A stretch of DNA of 64,000 bases, taken from Pseudobdellovibrio exovorus JSS (GTDB lineage: Bacteria > Bdellovibrionota > Bdellovibrionia > Bdellovibrionales > Bdellovibrionaceae). Below are positions 44,033-53,575 of the stretch, piece by piece; within the stretch, counting starts at the first letter, position 1, and each line of letters opens with the position of its first letter. The position numbers were made by a program, and so were the translations under genes. The stretch lies in NCBI RefSeq assembly GCF_000348725.1, contig NC_020813.1, positions 2,213,261-2,277,260 of the forward strand. The letters run 5' to 3'. The notes beneath the pieces are model-generated. The model did no database searches and had not been told where the DNA came from. It saw only the letters and a program-made list of their open reading frames with translations.

Positions 44033-46849
44033 GTGTCTACAAAAACCACCACTCCCCCTGCTCTAAAAGACGTCTCTCGTGAGACTTTGGATAGTATTGC
44101 TCGCCGCGCGCATTACCTTGCGACGCAAATGATTTTTCAAGCGAACAATCGCGATGACAAAGAAAAAGGCGATCCAAAAATCGGCGGTCACGTTGCCGCC
44201 TGCGCCAGTGCTCTTCACATCATGGGTGCGTTGCACTTGTTGGTAAAATCAGGTTTCGATCACATTGCCAATAAACCGCATGCCTCGCCTGTGGATCACT
44301 CTTACAATTATCTTTTGGATCTTTTATTAAATCCAGATTTATCAAAATACTCTCAAGCTGAAAAAGACACGGCGATGATGGGATTGCGTAAGTATTCTAA
44401 AAACGGCGAACCTGTTTTTCAATCTTATCACTCAGCTTACGATTCTGATCACCACAACTTCTTCCCATCGGGAACAGTGGGCATTCCACCAGTTAAAGCC
44501 GGTTACTTGGCCTTAGCTTATCGTTTTGCACGTGAACACAATTACAACGTACCGGAAGCTCACTTCTGGGCCCTAACCGGAGACTCTGAATTCCGTGAAG
44601 GTTCCATGTACGAAGCTGTGCCGGATTTCGCCGATCGTGAAATCGGCAACCTAACTTGGATTGTCGATTACAACCGTCAGTCGCTAGATGGCCACCGCAT
44701 TATCAACGAACAACAAATGCAAGGTACAGATGCTGATCGTATCGAGCGCACGATGGCAGCGAACGGCTGGGAAGTGATTCAAGTTCGCCACGGTTCTAAA
44801 CGTCAGGCTCTTTTCAAAAAAGCTGGTGGCGACACCTTCAAAAACTTCTTAGAAAAAGAATTAAAAGATTACGAATTACAAGCGCTTCTTCTTGTACAAG
44901 ACATGAAAGCCCTGAAAAAAGGAATCGCCAAAGAATATCCAAATATGAAAAAATTCTTGGATAATGTCAGCGATCAAGAGCTTTATGAAGCTTTCCGTGA
45001 TTTCGGCGGACACGACATGATCTTGTTAGCAGAAGCGATGTTGAAATCAAAACAATCCACTCGTAAGCCGACGATCATCATTGCCCACACACTTAAAGGT
45101 TGGGGCTTAAAAATGGCGGCAGCTCCGGGTAATCACTCGGCGCTACTAAGCGCTGAAGAGATGGAAGAACTTCGTCAGAAGCAAGGTCTAAAAGGCGAAA
45201 CTCTTTTTGCAGGCTTCGATGCAAAGTCTAACGAAACACAGTTTTTAAAAACTCGTGGTGAAAAACTTTACACCGATATCAAAGCTCAAAATGATCTGAA
45301 AGCAAAGAATGAAAAATTATTCTTAAGCGAGATCGAAAAAATGGGATCTATTCCTGAAAAGCTGGATATCAACACGAAAATGGCCAGCTACCCTCATACA
45401 CAGTGGATGTTAGGTCAGTTGACAGCGAAGTTGACTCGTATCGCGAATGCAGACAGCAGCAAATTAAACGATACAGAAAAACGCTGGAAATTACCGGGCG
45501 AGCTATTTATGACTATGGCTCCGGACGTGGGAACATCGACAAATCTAAATCCGGCAATGGATGGTAAGATCTTCGGTGCCCCAGTAGTACAAGACGTCGA
45601 AACAGAATTAGGCGTTAAAGATACAAAGTTACCGGATCTTATTCCTGGCGAAGAAGTTTCAGATCGTTTCTTACGTTTTGAAATCGCCGAAGGTAACGTG
45701 ATGTCATGTGTAGGTGCTTTCGGGAAAATGCGCGATATTCTCGGTGTACCTATTATGCCGTTGATGACTGTTTATGACTTCTTTATCAAACGTGCCCTAG
45801 ATCAGTACTTCTACAACTTATACTGGAAATCGAGCTTTATCTGCGTGGGAACTCCATCGGGTGTGACTCTGTCTCCGGAAGGGGCTCAGCACGGTTGGAA
45901 ATCAGACTTCCAAATTCCGAATCAAATCACGTGGGAACCCTACTTCTGCGTCGAGGTTGACTGGATTCTGTCAGATACGTTCAAACGTCACTTGTTGAAC
46001 GACAACACTGGCCGCCAAGGAACTCTATTGCGTCTAGTAACTCGCGGAGTTGAGCAAAAAGACCTCATGAAGTTTATGACTAAACAGGCTCGCTTTAAAC
46101 AGGACTCTTCAGCTCGCCTACACCGCGCAGAGTTCCCAATTCAAGGTGCTGTAAATGAAGAAGAGATCGCAGCTTTATCAGAACAGGAAATTCTAACTGT
46201 TATGCGTGAAGAAGTGCTAAAAGGCGCTTACCGCTTGATCGACTACCGCGGTTACGCAGGTTATGAGCCAGGTGACAATGTGGTGAATATCTTCGCTATG
46301 GGCGCCATGGTTGGGGAAGCGATTAAAGCTTCTGAAAATCTTTTAGCCCGTGGTATCTACGCTAACGTCATCGCCGTGACATCTCCGGATCTACTGTGTG
46401 GTATCTTAGCGCATGAAAATGACTATCACTACCTACGCAATGAATTAGAAATCAATAGCAACTTATACCTGAACAAATCAGGTGATGTCGGTTCCGCTGA
46501 TCTGATCACTGTATCTGGTCGCCGTGTACCTGTTGTCAGCGTCCACGATGGTGAAGCTGGTCTATTAGATAACTTGGGATCTATCGTCGGCGTACGTCAC
46601 GAAAGCTGTGCAGTTCGCAAACACTCTAAATGTGGTCGTCCAAGTGAAATCTATCACTTCCACCACATTGACGAAGAGGCGATTGTTGAAGCGTGCGGAA
46701 AAGTATTGTCTGAATCTGCTTTAGAAAAAGTGATCATCAGCAAAAACTCTTCTGATGAACTCACTCAAGCGGCGGATGTACAGGCACAAGGAACGACTCC
46801 ACATTGGACCGAACTTTGGCCAACTAAAAACCAAACACATAAACACTAA
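44033..46849 (+). CDS. aceE: Pyruvate dehydrogenase E1-like, AceE (homodimeric) family
   Basis: 938-residue thiamine-diphosphate enzyme that decarboxylates a 2-oxoacid (probably pyruvate) and passes the acyl group to a lipoyl E2. The start is GTG 44033 with AAGGAG 5 bases upstream; 22 upstream in-frame residues are unlikely. GGHVAACASA, ALTGDSEFREG, WIVDYNRQSLDG, HTLKGWG and GFDHIANKPH-like blocks follow the AceE order. The TPP motif is GDS instead of the usual GDG. E2 and E3 genes are not adjacent, and an alpha/beta hydrolase gene follows two bases after the stop. Confidence 0.85.
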   Translation: MSTKTTTPPALKDVSRETLDSIARRAHYLATQMIFQANNRDDKEKGDPKIGGHVAACASALHIMGALHLLVKSGFDHIANKPHASPVDHSYNYLLDLLLNPDLSKYSQAEKDTAMMGLRKYSKNGEPVFQSYHSAYDSDHHNFFPSGTVGIPPVKAGYLALAYRFAREHNYNVPEAHFWALTGDSEFREGSMYEAVPDFADREIGNLTWIVDYNRQSLDGHRIINEQQMQGTDADRIERTMAANGWEVIQVRHGSKRQALFKKAGGDTFKNFLEKELKDYELQALLLVQDMKALKKGIAKEYPNMKKFLDNVSDQELYEAFRDFGGHDMILLAEAMLKSKQSTRKPTIIIAHTLKGWGLKMAAAPGNHSALLSAEEMEELRQKQGLKGETLFAGFDAKSNETQFLKTRGEKLYTDIKAQNDLKAKNEKLFLSEIEKMGSIPEKLDINTKMASYPHTQWMLGQLTAKLTRIANADSSKLNDTEKRWKLPGELFMTMAPDVGTSTNLNPAMDGKIFGAPVVQDVETELGVKDTKLPDLIPGEEVSDRFLRFEIAEGNVMSCVGAFGKMRDILGVPIMPLMTVYDFFIKRALDQYFYNLYWKSSFICVGTPSGVTLSPEGAQHGWKSDFQIPNQITWEPYFCVEVDWILSDTFKRHLLNDNTGRQGTLLRLVTRGVEQKDLMKFMTKQARFKQDSSARLHRAEFPIQGAVNEEEIAALSEQEILTVMREEVLKGAYRLIDYRGYAGYEPGDNVVNIFAMGAMVGEAIKASENLLARGIYANVIAVTSPDLLCGILAHENDYHYLRNELEINSNLYLNKSGDVGSADLITVSGRRVPVVSVHDGEAGLLDNLGSIVGVRHESCAVRKHSKCGRPSEIYHFHHIDEEAIVEACGKVLSESALEKVIISKNSSDELTQAADVQAQGTTPHWTELWPTKNQTHKH

Positions 46850-46851
46850 AT

Positions 46852-47592
46852 ATGATCTACCCTGACGAAGGCGAATTATTTAAAGCCCAACAAAGAAAAT
46901 CAGACCATCTGGTTTTCTTTGTTCACTTCTTTCAGGGACATAAAAAAGCACTTAGACGTCATGTTGAGCTTGTTAACGAACTCGGCTATGACGCCTACGT
47001 CTTTAATTTAAAAGATGACTTAAAAGATCATTTCTTCGTTCCGTATTCTCATATTTCAAAGAAGTATGGCATGAAGCACGCTTTAGCGGACCAAATTGAA
47101 GAGCATTTAAATTTACTTCCAGAATATAAAACAAAAATTATGTTTGCGTTTTCAAACGTTGCTGGAGCGGCTATCGAAGCCATGGCTCGACGTCAAAGTC
47201 ATGATATGGTGGCACTGGTGTGCGATAGCGGGCCGGGAATCGCAGTACTGAAATCATCATTTCAACTGCTTGAGCATCAAATGAAGGTGACATTCTTACC
47301 ATTAAAGTTGGCTCTGACTCCGGCTGTCTGGTTGAACTGGAGTCCTTCTCGTCACCTTGATATCCCGAAAGATCTTGAAACATTCCCAAAAGGGTTTCCG
47401 ATCCTGAGTATTCGCGGCTGGAAAGATCCGATGATTTCCCCACAGGACATAGATCAAATCTTTGAACCTGCTTATCAGTTAAATTGGCGCAAGTTAGCTT
47501 TACCAGAAGCTGGCCATCTGAATGGATTAAAAGATTTCCCTCACGAGTATCGCGAGGGCCTAGTCGACTTTTTACAAAGCCTACCTCAGTAG
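46852..47592 (+). CDS. Alpha/beta hydrolase-fold protein with atypical nucleophile elbow
   Basis: 246-residue protein that starts two bases after aceE, so the two are co-transcribed. The fold order is intact: strand VFFVHF, nucleophile region FAFSNVAGAA with S101, acid D192 in GWKDPM and H222 in EAGHLNG. The elbow is A-F-S-N-V rather than GxSxG, with both flanking glycines lost. It may still act as a hydrolase or be a pseudo-enzyme. No lid or transmembrane segment is seen. Confidence 0.78.
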   Translation: MIYPDEGELFKAQQRKSDHLVFFVHFFQGHKKALRRHVELVNELGYDAYVFNLKDDLKDHFFVPYSHISKKYGMKHALADQIEEHLNLLPEYKTKIMFAFSNVAGAAIEAMARRQSHDMVALVCDSGPGIAVLKSSFQLLEHQMKVTFLPLKLALTPAVWLNWSPSRHLDIPKDLETFPKGFPILSIRGWKDPMISPQDIDQIFEPAYQLNWRKLALPEAGHLNGLKDFPHEYREGLVDFLQSLPQ

Positions 47593-47616
47593 GCCGATCT
47601 CACTTATTTAATAGAA

Positions 47617-49191
47617 CTATTGATTGATATAGGCCGCAAGAGCCATCAAAACTTTTTCGCGCGGATATGGATTCAAACGTCCATCTCGCATAGCGTTCAC
47701 TGAGCGTAAAGCCGCACCCCAGTGATGCGTTTGCATAACACCTAAGGCTTCAATATTTAGCCCCGCATTCTTAGAATTCAATTGCGTAATAAGTCCCGGT
47801 AAGAAAAGACTTTGATGAACAGCCACTTGCGAGTCATTCATCGCTACACCACTGACTTGTTCGTAAGTGCGCTTATTACCCAAAAGACTCTTATCATCTA
47901 ATGAATCATTGTAACCGTTTTGCGAGTTAAAAATAATTTTTTCAAATTCGTTCTTGTCAGGATCCACCATAGAAGCGGTTAAGGCCATATAACGAATGCC
48001 TCTTGGCAATGTATTGTTCTGCCACCATGTCTGCATGCTCTGCGACTTTAATCCATCCACAGCATACAGAACCTCTTGGATCAAGGATTTGAAGCGATCG
48101 ACGTGCCCGTTAAAGTCCATGAGCGACTTTAATCCTAGCTCTGTACCAATTTTTGCAATTAAGGCGGCTGCGGTTTTAAAGTCTCCTGAGCGCGCCGTTG
48201 TCAGCATCTCTTCATGGTTAAGCTCTTGTGAACCACCCATAAGAGTATTTAAAAACTCCCCAAAGGCCTCGGCATTCTGTCTTCGTTTATCCATGCGATC
48301 AAGCAATGAATTACTGTACTGCAAAGAGCCCATTAGCTTTTTAGCTGCTACCAATAATCGACCACTTTCACTGGTTTCATCTTCTGTTACATCTGCCAAG
48401 GCCGAACCCATAATAACTCCGGCATAGGCCACAACATTTTTCACGCTTCTTAAATAGCTTAAGTTTTCACGCTGAGCTTGCACCACCATCTCGAGTGCCA
48501 ACTGCGTCCCGCGTGAATATCCTAATAGAACAAGATTTTGATCGCCCGTTAACTCATAATACTTTTGTAGACGACGATTAAAAATGGCCGCTTTATCTGG
48601 ATTCTTACCCACAGACTCTAAAGAACCAAACGGAGTCTTCAAAATGATAATTTTATAAATAGTATTTCCCTGAGCATCTTCAACACTAGCCGCGTTGATC
48701 AGCTCAGAAAGAGGATAACGTTCATCCGCATAAGCACTTAGATTAAATCGAACATCGTTCGCGCGTGAACGATCGGCTAACTGCTGCCACTCATGTTTAT
48801 AGTTAGACTCACGTTCGAAAATTTCTTCAAATGCACGGCCATTGATAAACTCACCTAGGACACCAGGAACAACCACGAATGTCAGAGGCGCTTTCTTCGC
48901 CATATCAATAATTTTCTGATCGCCTAAGTAAGGATGCCTTTGTGTGGCGGCAATCGCTTCACGTGTCACCTGTTGACGGCTCATAATCTGACGAGCTTCT
49001 TCTAATGTGCGAGCCTGATTCAAGGCGTCCAGCGCAGGAACTTCCGTTATAATATGGGGCTGATTGGATGTCAGAGACCTTAAAATTTCAATATAAGAAA
49101 GAGGCTGGGCTTCCGCTCGAACAACTGACCCTAAAACCACTGATCCCAATAGACCTGCCGTGACAGCAAAATGACGGGCTCTATTCCACAT
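47617..49191 (-). CDS. Secreted serine hydrolase (lipase-like alpha/beta hydrolase)
   Basis: 524-residue precursor from ATG 49191, with AGGAG 5 bases upstream (an ATG 15 bases further up has no such site). Signal peptide ends near residue 28 (VVRAEA). GYSRG at 224-228 is a GxSxG elbow with S226, and the GVLGEF strand at 110-115 leads the fold; a late QTHHWGA is a candidate for the catalytic histidine. The region between is mostly helical and may be a lid. Size and export suggest a lipase or peptidase acting on envelope material. Convergent with the AceE-linked hydrolase. Confidence 0.75.
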   Translation of the reverse strand: MWNRARHFAVTAGLLGSVVLGSVVRAEAQPLSYIEILRSLTSNQPHIITEVPALDALNQARTLEEARQIMSRQQVTREAIAATQRHPYLGDQKIIDMAKKAPLTFVVVPGVLGEFINGRAFEEIFERESNYKHEWQQLADRSRANDVRFNLSAYADERYPLSELINAASVEDAQGNTIYKIIILKTPFGSLESVGKNPDKAAIFNRRLQKYYELTGDQNLVLLGYSRGTQLALEMVVQAQRENLSYLRSVKNVVAYAGVIMGSALADVTEDETSESGRLLVAAKKLMGSLQYSNSLLDRMDKRRQNAEAFGEFLNTLMGGSQELNHEEMLTTARSGDFKTAAALIAKIGTELGLKSLMDFNGHVDRFKSLIQEVLYAVDGLKSQSMQTWWQNNTLPRGIRYMALTASMVDPDKNEFEKIIFNSQNGYNDSLDDKSLLGNKRTYEQVSGVAMNDSQVAVHQSLFLPGLITQLNSKNAGLNIEALGVMQTHHWGAALRSVNAMRDGRLNPYPREKVLMALAAYINQ

Positions 49192-49351
49192 ACGTACTCC
49201 TGACATTATCCCAATAAGATTAAATTCAGAATGTCCGTAGCATTTTGCGTTCCAAAGAAACTTTTAGCTCATAAGGGATTTAAGGCTTAGGCGGTGGGGA
49301 GGGGGTGTTAGGGAATTCGACAGATTCAAATAAACCCTGTAAATCCTTCAG

Positions 49352-49374
49352 AACTGGCCCCCTTTACTGTTGAT
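49352..49374 (+). repeat. Left terminal inverted repeat of the IS
   Basis: Begins AACTGGCCCCC and ends CTGTTGAT. Aligns with the reverse complement of 50306-50328 at 18 of 23 positions, mismatches in the middle. Confidence 0.78.
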
Positions 49375-49392
49375 AACAAAAATCTAATCTCT

Positions 49393-50259
49393 CTAAGGGG
49401 TCAATATCCGATTATGATAATCAATATAGATATCCAGTTGATCCCTTAACCGATCCAGTCTCTTCGTTGTACACCACGTCTTCCTAACCAACCGCCCCAG
49501 CCCATCTCGAATCATCGCGGCACTATGATTTAGCGCAAATAAAGGATCTAAGCCCCCAGCTTTCAACTCTCCTTGGCCAACCACACAGCCCTTTCTTCCT
49601 TTAAACTGCTCATGCGTAGAATCAGGAAAATATTTCTTTAGAGCATCTCGATACAATGGATACTCATCCGATTTAAAATGAGCTTTCTTATCTACAAATT
49701 TCTGATTTCTAGCAAACAACGTCTCCCATCCACTGCGGCGATAGTCTTTTCGTTTTCCATACTTTTTGCGAGATATTTCTGCGAGTCGCCCATTCGCGGC
49801 TATGGCAGACACTTCAAAATCTAAAATCTTTCTACTTTTTTCTTCAACCAAAATACTAATCGCTACAGGTTTACACTTCGTATGCTCAAACGTAATCATG
49901 TCATCGAATTGAACTTTCTGAGCTTTTACTTTTTGATACTTCTTCAAGTAACGGAAGCGTGAAAGACGATGTTTATGCCCTAGAAAAATAACTTTTCTAG
50001 CTACAGTCTTGCGATTGATATTTAAAAATACCGAGATACGTCTTTGTGAAACTTTTCCGATTAGATACTGCTGTATAAGAGGGTTGAGCCTTCTTTTCTT
50101 CTGAGCAAAGCACAGGCTGTTAGTTGCTGTTGAAAATGTTCGGAGGCACGCTGGGCATTTCCAGCGCTGAATATATTTACTATCCGATTTACGGAAGAAG
50201 AATCCTGTTTTGACGGCTTTTGAATCACAGCTACATGTTTTGGCTTTATTTGCTCTCAT
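49393..50259 (-). CDS. IS transposase (IS1-like zinc-ribbon type)
   Basis: 288-residue transposase from ATG 50259 (a TTG is 18 bases upstream). The N-terminus holds a zinc ribbon (C-x-C near CSCDS and KCPACLRTF), then an HTH (SQRRISVFLNINRKTVARK). The catalytic core begins at FDDMITFEHTKCKP, the second aspartate is in KSDEYPLYRDAL, and the C-terminal block LNHSAAMIRDGLGRLVRKTW replaces the IErxN region of IS1. I could not place the catalytic glutamate with confidence. No frameshift is needed. The relatives I recall are plain unnamed transposases in Bdellovibrio and its neighbours. Confidence 0.88.
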   Translation of the reverse strand: MRANKAKTCSCDSKAVKTGFFFRKSDSKYIQRWKCPACLRTFSTATNSLCFAQKKRRLNPLIQQYLIGKVSQRRISVFLNINRKTVARKVIFLGHKHRLSRFRYLKKYQKVKAQKVQFDDMITFEHTKCKPVAISILVEEKSRKILDFEVSAIAANGRLAEISRKKYGKRKDYRRSGWETLFARNQKFVDKKAHFKSDEYPLYRDALKKYFPDSTHEQFKGRKGCVVGQGELKAGGLDPLFALNHSAAMIRDGLGRLVRKTWCTTKRLDRLRDQLDIYIDYHNRILTP

Positions 50260-50305
50260 GCAGAGGGGGTAAAGCAAAGTTCTAGCCTATTATTTCTGAT
50301 ATCTG

Positions 50306-50328
50306 ATCAACAGCTTAAGGGACCAGTT
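50306..50328 (-). repeat. Right terminal inverted repeat of the IS
   Basis: Read on the minus strand it begins AACTGGTCCC and ends CTGTTGAT, matching the left repeat at 18 of 23 positions. It contains the last codons and the TAA stop of the SDR gene (50315-50317). Confidence 0.78.
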
Positions 50329-51163
50329 TAAGCATTTTGGCTGTTAATGTGTCCATCCAACTCACCGGAATCAACTTCGTCAGATAGTAATTTCTAATCT
50401 TCCGCGGCACTGGCGAATACCGAAGCTTCGGAGTTTCAGAACTGAGTGCATGTAAAATATCGCGGCTGACATCCGAAGGGTGTAAGCCATTTTGTTCTTC
50501 GTTACGTGCCATCTGGATAAAAAGCTGGAACGACTCATCGTATTCAGTCTCTTGATAGCGCTGACGTATCGAATGAAATCCTTTATCCCAAATAGGTGTC
50601 TTAATCGATCCCGGAGCCACCACGATCACTTTTGTTTTGAATAGCATCAATTCACGACGGAGCCCCTCTGAAAAGCCCTCCACTGCAAATTTGCTTGCAG
50701 AATAGATCGACAGAAATGGCATGGCCCCTTCACCAGAAACAGAGCTGATATTGATAATACGTCCCTCGTGTTTACTGTTAGGTACGGCCCCCAATAACGG
50801 CAACAGTACTTGTGTGATGCGCATCAGACCCAAGACATTAACTTGAAACGTCTGCTGCACTTCTGTGAAGTTCATATACTTAAACGGTCCCGCATTGGCC
50901 ACACCTGCATTGTTTACCAGACCATCCAATTGCGTGATATTAAAACGCTTTTTCAAAACCTGAGGTAACTCAGCTATGGCCGCTTCGTCTGTCACGTCCA
51001 TTTTGACGATGTGAATTTTTTTGTTATAAAGCTGATTCAGGCGATCTTCATCCACGTCTTTTCTGACTGTGGCTACGACATTATAGCCTTCTGTAAAAAG
51101 AGCTCTGACTGTTTCTAGTCCAATTCCACTACTGGCACCTGTAACTAAGACAGTTTTTTGCAT
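50315..51163 (-). CDS. Short-chain dehydrogenase/reductase
   Basis: 282-residue NAD(P)-dependent oxidoreductase. TGASSGIG at 8-15, NNAG at 84-87, and the catalytic S141/Y154/K158 set in NISSVSG and IYSASKF are intact. It is close to the classical SDRs acting on steroids, retinoids or lipid carbonyls. Its start overlaps the O-methyltransferase gene by 19 bases. The last codons (Leu-Val-Pro and stop) come from the IS right end; the native C-terminus may have been longer, though the catalytic domain is complete. Confidence 0.9.
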   Translation of the reverse strand: MQKTVLVTGASSGIGLETVRALFTEGYNVVATVRKDVDEDRLNQLYNKKIHIVKMDVTDEAAIAELPQVLKKRFNITQLDGLVNNAGVANAGPFKYMNFTEVQQTFQVNVLGLMRITQVLLPLLGAVPNSKHEGRIINISSVSGEGAMPFLSIYSASKFAVEGFSEGLRRELMLFKTKVIVVAPGSIKTPIWDKGFHSIRQRYQETEYDESFQLFIQMARNEEQNGLHPSDVSRDILHALSSETPKLRYSPVPRKIRNYYLTKLIPVSWMDTLTAKMLKLVP

Positions 51164-51801
51164 ACTAACATTCCTTCCTCGGTCGGGATGATAACAGAAC
51201 TCAATGACTTATTTTGGAAAGCCATACGATTCATCTGATTTAAAACAGAGATTTGCTTTTCACTGAACTTCTGTGCGCTCATGTCGCCCCATACAGAACC
51301 CGCCAGAAACACGTTATCTGCAATGATAACACCGCCGACTTTTGTGTTTTTCAACGCCCATTCAAAGTAGTTCAAATAGGCCGCTTTGTTGCCATCAATA
51401 AAAACGGCATCAAATGGCCCCTCAGCGGAAAGACCTTCTAAAGCTTTTTGCGCATCATCTACAACGATCTGACAACGGCCCGCTTTTATTTCTGTATCTA
51501 GTACATCCTCGGCAAGCTCTGCGTGTTGAGGTGATTTTTCTATGGTCCACAACTTACCATCTTGCGGTAGCGCTTCCAAAATATACGAGGCTGACAAACC
51601 GGTTAGCGTTCCGATTTCTACGACTTTTTTGGCAGATACACTTTGCAACTGAAACTGAATCAAACGTGCTTCCACCACAGACAGTGAAATGGCATCTAAA
51701 CCAATTTGCTGCGAATGATTGCGGGCTTTTTCTTTTGTTTTATCTTCAGGCTCTGATAAGCTTTCGATGTAACTGTATCGGTCCGATTTAACTTTTCTCA
51801 T
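51145..51801 (-). CDS. Class I SAM O-methyltransferase (CCoAOMT-like)
   Basis: 218-residue methyltransferase. KKVVEIGTLTGLSASYILEALP is SAM motif I, WTIEKS the acidic ribose loop, and FDAVFIDGNKAAY motif III with the metal/SAM aspartate; ADNVFLAGSVW follows as in divalent-metal O-methyltransferases. It overlaps the SDR gene by 19 bases and starts 14 bases from the divergent HAD gene. Small-molecule catechol-like or lipid acceptors are typical for the family. Confidence 0.9.
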   Translation of the reverse strand: MRKVKSDRYSYIESLSEPEDKTKEKARNHSQQIGLDAISLSVVEARLIQFQLQSVSAKKVVEIGTLTGLSASYILEALPQDGKLWTIEKSPQHAELAEDVLDTEIKAGRCQIVVDDAQKALEGLSAEGPFDAVFIDGNKAAYLNYFEWALKNTKVGGVIIADNVFLAGSVWGDMSAQKFSEKQISVLNQMNRMAFQNKSLSSVIIPTEEGMLVCKKLS

Positions 51802-51815
51802 ACACGGATTAGCTT

Positions 51816-52478
51816 ATGACGAACAAAAAAAATTTACCACTGTTGATTTTCGATCTGGATGGCACTTTGATTGATTCTGCGGCTGACATTCACATCGCCT
51901 TAAACTTAGTTCTAAAAAAATATAATCGTGCACAGGTTTCACTTCCCACTTTGATCACTCATATCGGCGATGGTTTAATTAAACTGGTAAATGATTTCTT
52001 TCCAGAATTTGAATTGGACTCTCCAGAATTAGAAAATCTTGTAAATGAATTTTTAGATCTTTATCGCGATGACTATCTAACAAATCACACCTCATTGTAT
52101 CCTGGTGTCTATGAGTTTCTGAGTACCTACGAAGGCCCAAAAGCTCTGGTGACGAATAAAAATATTCACCCCACTCGTCGTATTTTTGAGCACTTCAAAC
52201 TCGATCAGCTCCCATGGATTGATATCATTGGTGGAGATTCTTTACCCGAACGCAAGCCCTCAGCTTTACCTCTGCTGACAGTGATGCAGAAAATTGGCTA
52301 TGCGCCTGAAAATACGTGGATGATTGGCGATGGACGCCCTGATATGAAATCAGCCATTGCTGCCGGCTGCAAAAAAGCAGCAGTTCATTACGGCTACTCA
52401 CGTGAGGACGAACTGGCGCCATATAAGCCGGACTTGATTTTGCAGACCTTTCTAGACGTAAAAAAATTACTCGGCTGA
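51816..52478 (+). CDS. HAD hydrolase, phosphoglycolate phosphatase-like
   Basis: 220-residue Cof/Gph-type HAD phosphatase. Motif I is DLDGTLIDS near 13-21 with both aspartates, the cap is helical (residues about 22-90), motif II is ALVTNKN, motif III has K in ERKPSALP, and motif IV is MIGDGRPDMKSA. The match is closest to phosphoglycolate phosphatase, but HAD cap proteins are not safely assigned by sequence. The gene is divergent from the O-methyltransferase gene. Confidence 0.85.
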   Translation: MTNKKNLPLLIFDLDGTLIDSAADIHIALNLVLKKYNRAQVSLPTLITHIGDGLIKLVNDFFPEFELDSPELENLVNEFLDLYRDDYLTNHTSLYPGVYEFLSTYEGPKALVTNKNIHPTRRIFEHFKLDQLPWIDIIGGDSLPERKPSALPLLTVMQKIGYAPENTWMIGDGRPDMKSAIAAGCKKAAVHYGYSREDELAPYKPDLILQTFLDVKKLLG

Positions 52479-52570
52479 TGTGTAAAACATAAGTAAAAGG
52501 TGAATATTATTGGCCTTTTTACGTGATTTTGTCTTGCTGAATCCATCACCAGCCAGTAGGATGCCCCGTT

Positions 52571-53575
52571 ATGACAGACACTCTTTTAGAAGTTAAAAAT
52601 TTACGCACAAAGTATACAACTGAAGATGGTGTGATTTATCCAGTAGACGATGTCAGTTTTCGTGTTAAAAAAGGACAGACTCTAGGAATCGTGGGTGAAT
52701 CTGGTTGCGGGAAATCGCAAACTGCATTGTCGATCATGCGCCTGATTCAAAAACCTGGTTTAATTGAATCTGGTGATATCTCTTTTAAAGGCGATAGTTT
52801 GCTGAAAAAAAGCGATTCTCAAATGCGCCAAATTCTTGGAAACCAAATGGCGATGATTTTCCAAGAGCCGATGACATCTTTAAATCCTGTTTTCACTGTT
52901 GGAAACCAAGTTGAAGAAAGCATTCGTCTTCACAAAAAAGATTTAACTAAAGAACAAGTCAAAGAGCGTGCAATTGAAATGTTACGCCTTGTTGGTATTC
53001 CGGCTCCAGAAAAGCGCTACGAAGAATACCCACACCAATTATCAGGTGGTATGCGCCAACGTGTGATGATCGCCATGGCAATGAGCTGTAATCCACAGTT
53101 ATTGATCGCGGATGAGCCAACAACTGCTTTGGACGTAACTATCCAAGCACAGATCTTAGATTTAATGCGTAAGGTTCAAAAAGAATTCGAAGCCGGCATG
53201 ATCTTGATCACGCATGACTTAGGCGTTGTGGCAGAAATGTGCCAAGACGTTCTTGTGATGTATGCAGGAAAAGTTGTGGAGTATGGAACTGTAGAAGATA
53301 TTTTCTATCGTCCTCGTCATCCATACACTAAAGGTCTATTGAACTCTATTCCGCACTTCGAAACAGGGTCACGTCTGAAGTCACTTCAAACTATCCCTGG
53401 CTTAGTACCAAGTTTATATAACTTACCAAAGGGTTGTCGCTTCCAAGAGCGCTGCGCTTTTGTTTCTGATGTTTGTCGTCAGAAAGAACCTCTACTAGAA
53501 AATCTACGCGCTTCACACCGCGTGGCTTGCTTTAACTCTGACTCAACTTCGACAACAACTGCGAGGACTTTATGA
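52571..53575 (+). CDS. Oligopeptide/dipeptide ABC transporter ATPase, OppD/DppD-like
   Basis: 334-residue ATPase. Walker A GESGCGKS near 38-45, the OppD-specific [12 protein letters not shown], signature LSGGMRQRV, Walker [13 protein letters not shown] and the C-terminal cysteine block CRFQERCAF (a 4Fe-4S-like motif of this subfamily). The stop overlaps the OppF-like start as ATGA. OppA and the OppB/C permeases are not in the window, so the importer must be completed elsewhere or the pair serves another system. Confidence 0.93.
   Translation: MTDTLLEVKNLRTKYTTEDGVIYPVDDVSFRVKKGQTLGIVGESGCGKSQTALSIMRLIQKPGLIESGDISFKGDSLLKKSDSQMRQILGNQMAMIFQEPMTSLNPVFTVGNQVEESIRLHKKDLTKEQVKERAIEMLRLVGIPAPEKRYEEYPHQLSGGMRQRVMIAMAMSCNPQLLIADEPTTALDVTIQAQILDLMRKVQKEFEAGMILITHDLGVVAEMCQDVLVMYAGKVVEYGTVEDIFYRPRHPYTKGLLNSIPHFETGSRLKSLQTIPGLVPSLYNLPKGCRFQERCAFVSDVCRQKEPLLENLRASHRVACFNSDSTSTTTARTL

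Larger units (their letters stand above)
49352..50328 (-). mobile_element. Insertion sequence (about 977 bp) with a single transposase gene
   Basis: A zinc-ribbon/DDE-type transposase gene (49393-50259) sits between imperfect 23-base terminal inverted repeats (49352-49374 and 50306-50328, 18 of 23 positions identical when aligned). I see no target-site duplication, so the element may be old or its ends slightly different. The right end overlaps the 3' end of the SDR gene and supplies its last codons and stop. Confidence 0.78.

Noticed and set aside
49290..49313. G-rich tract that might form a quadruplex
   Set aside because: Only three runs of three or more G; a four-run motif needs two-base runs, so the case is weak.
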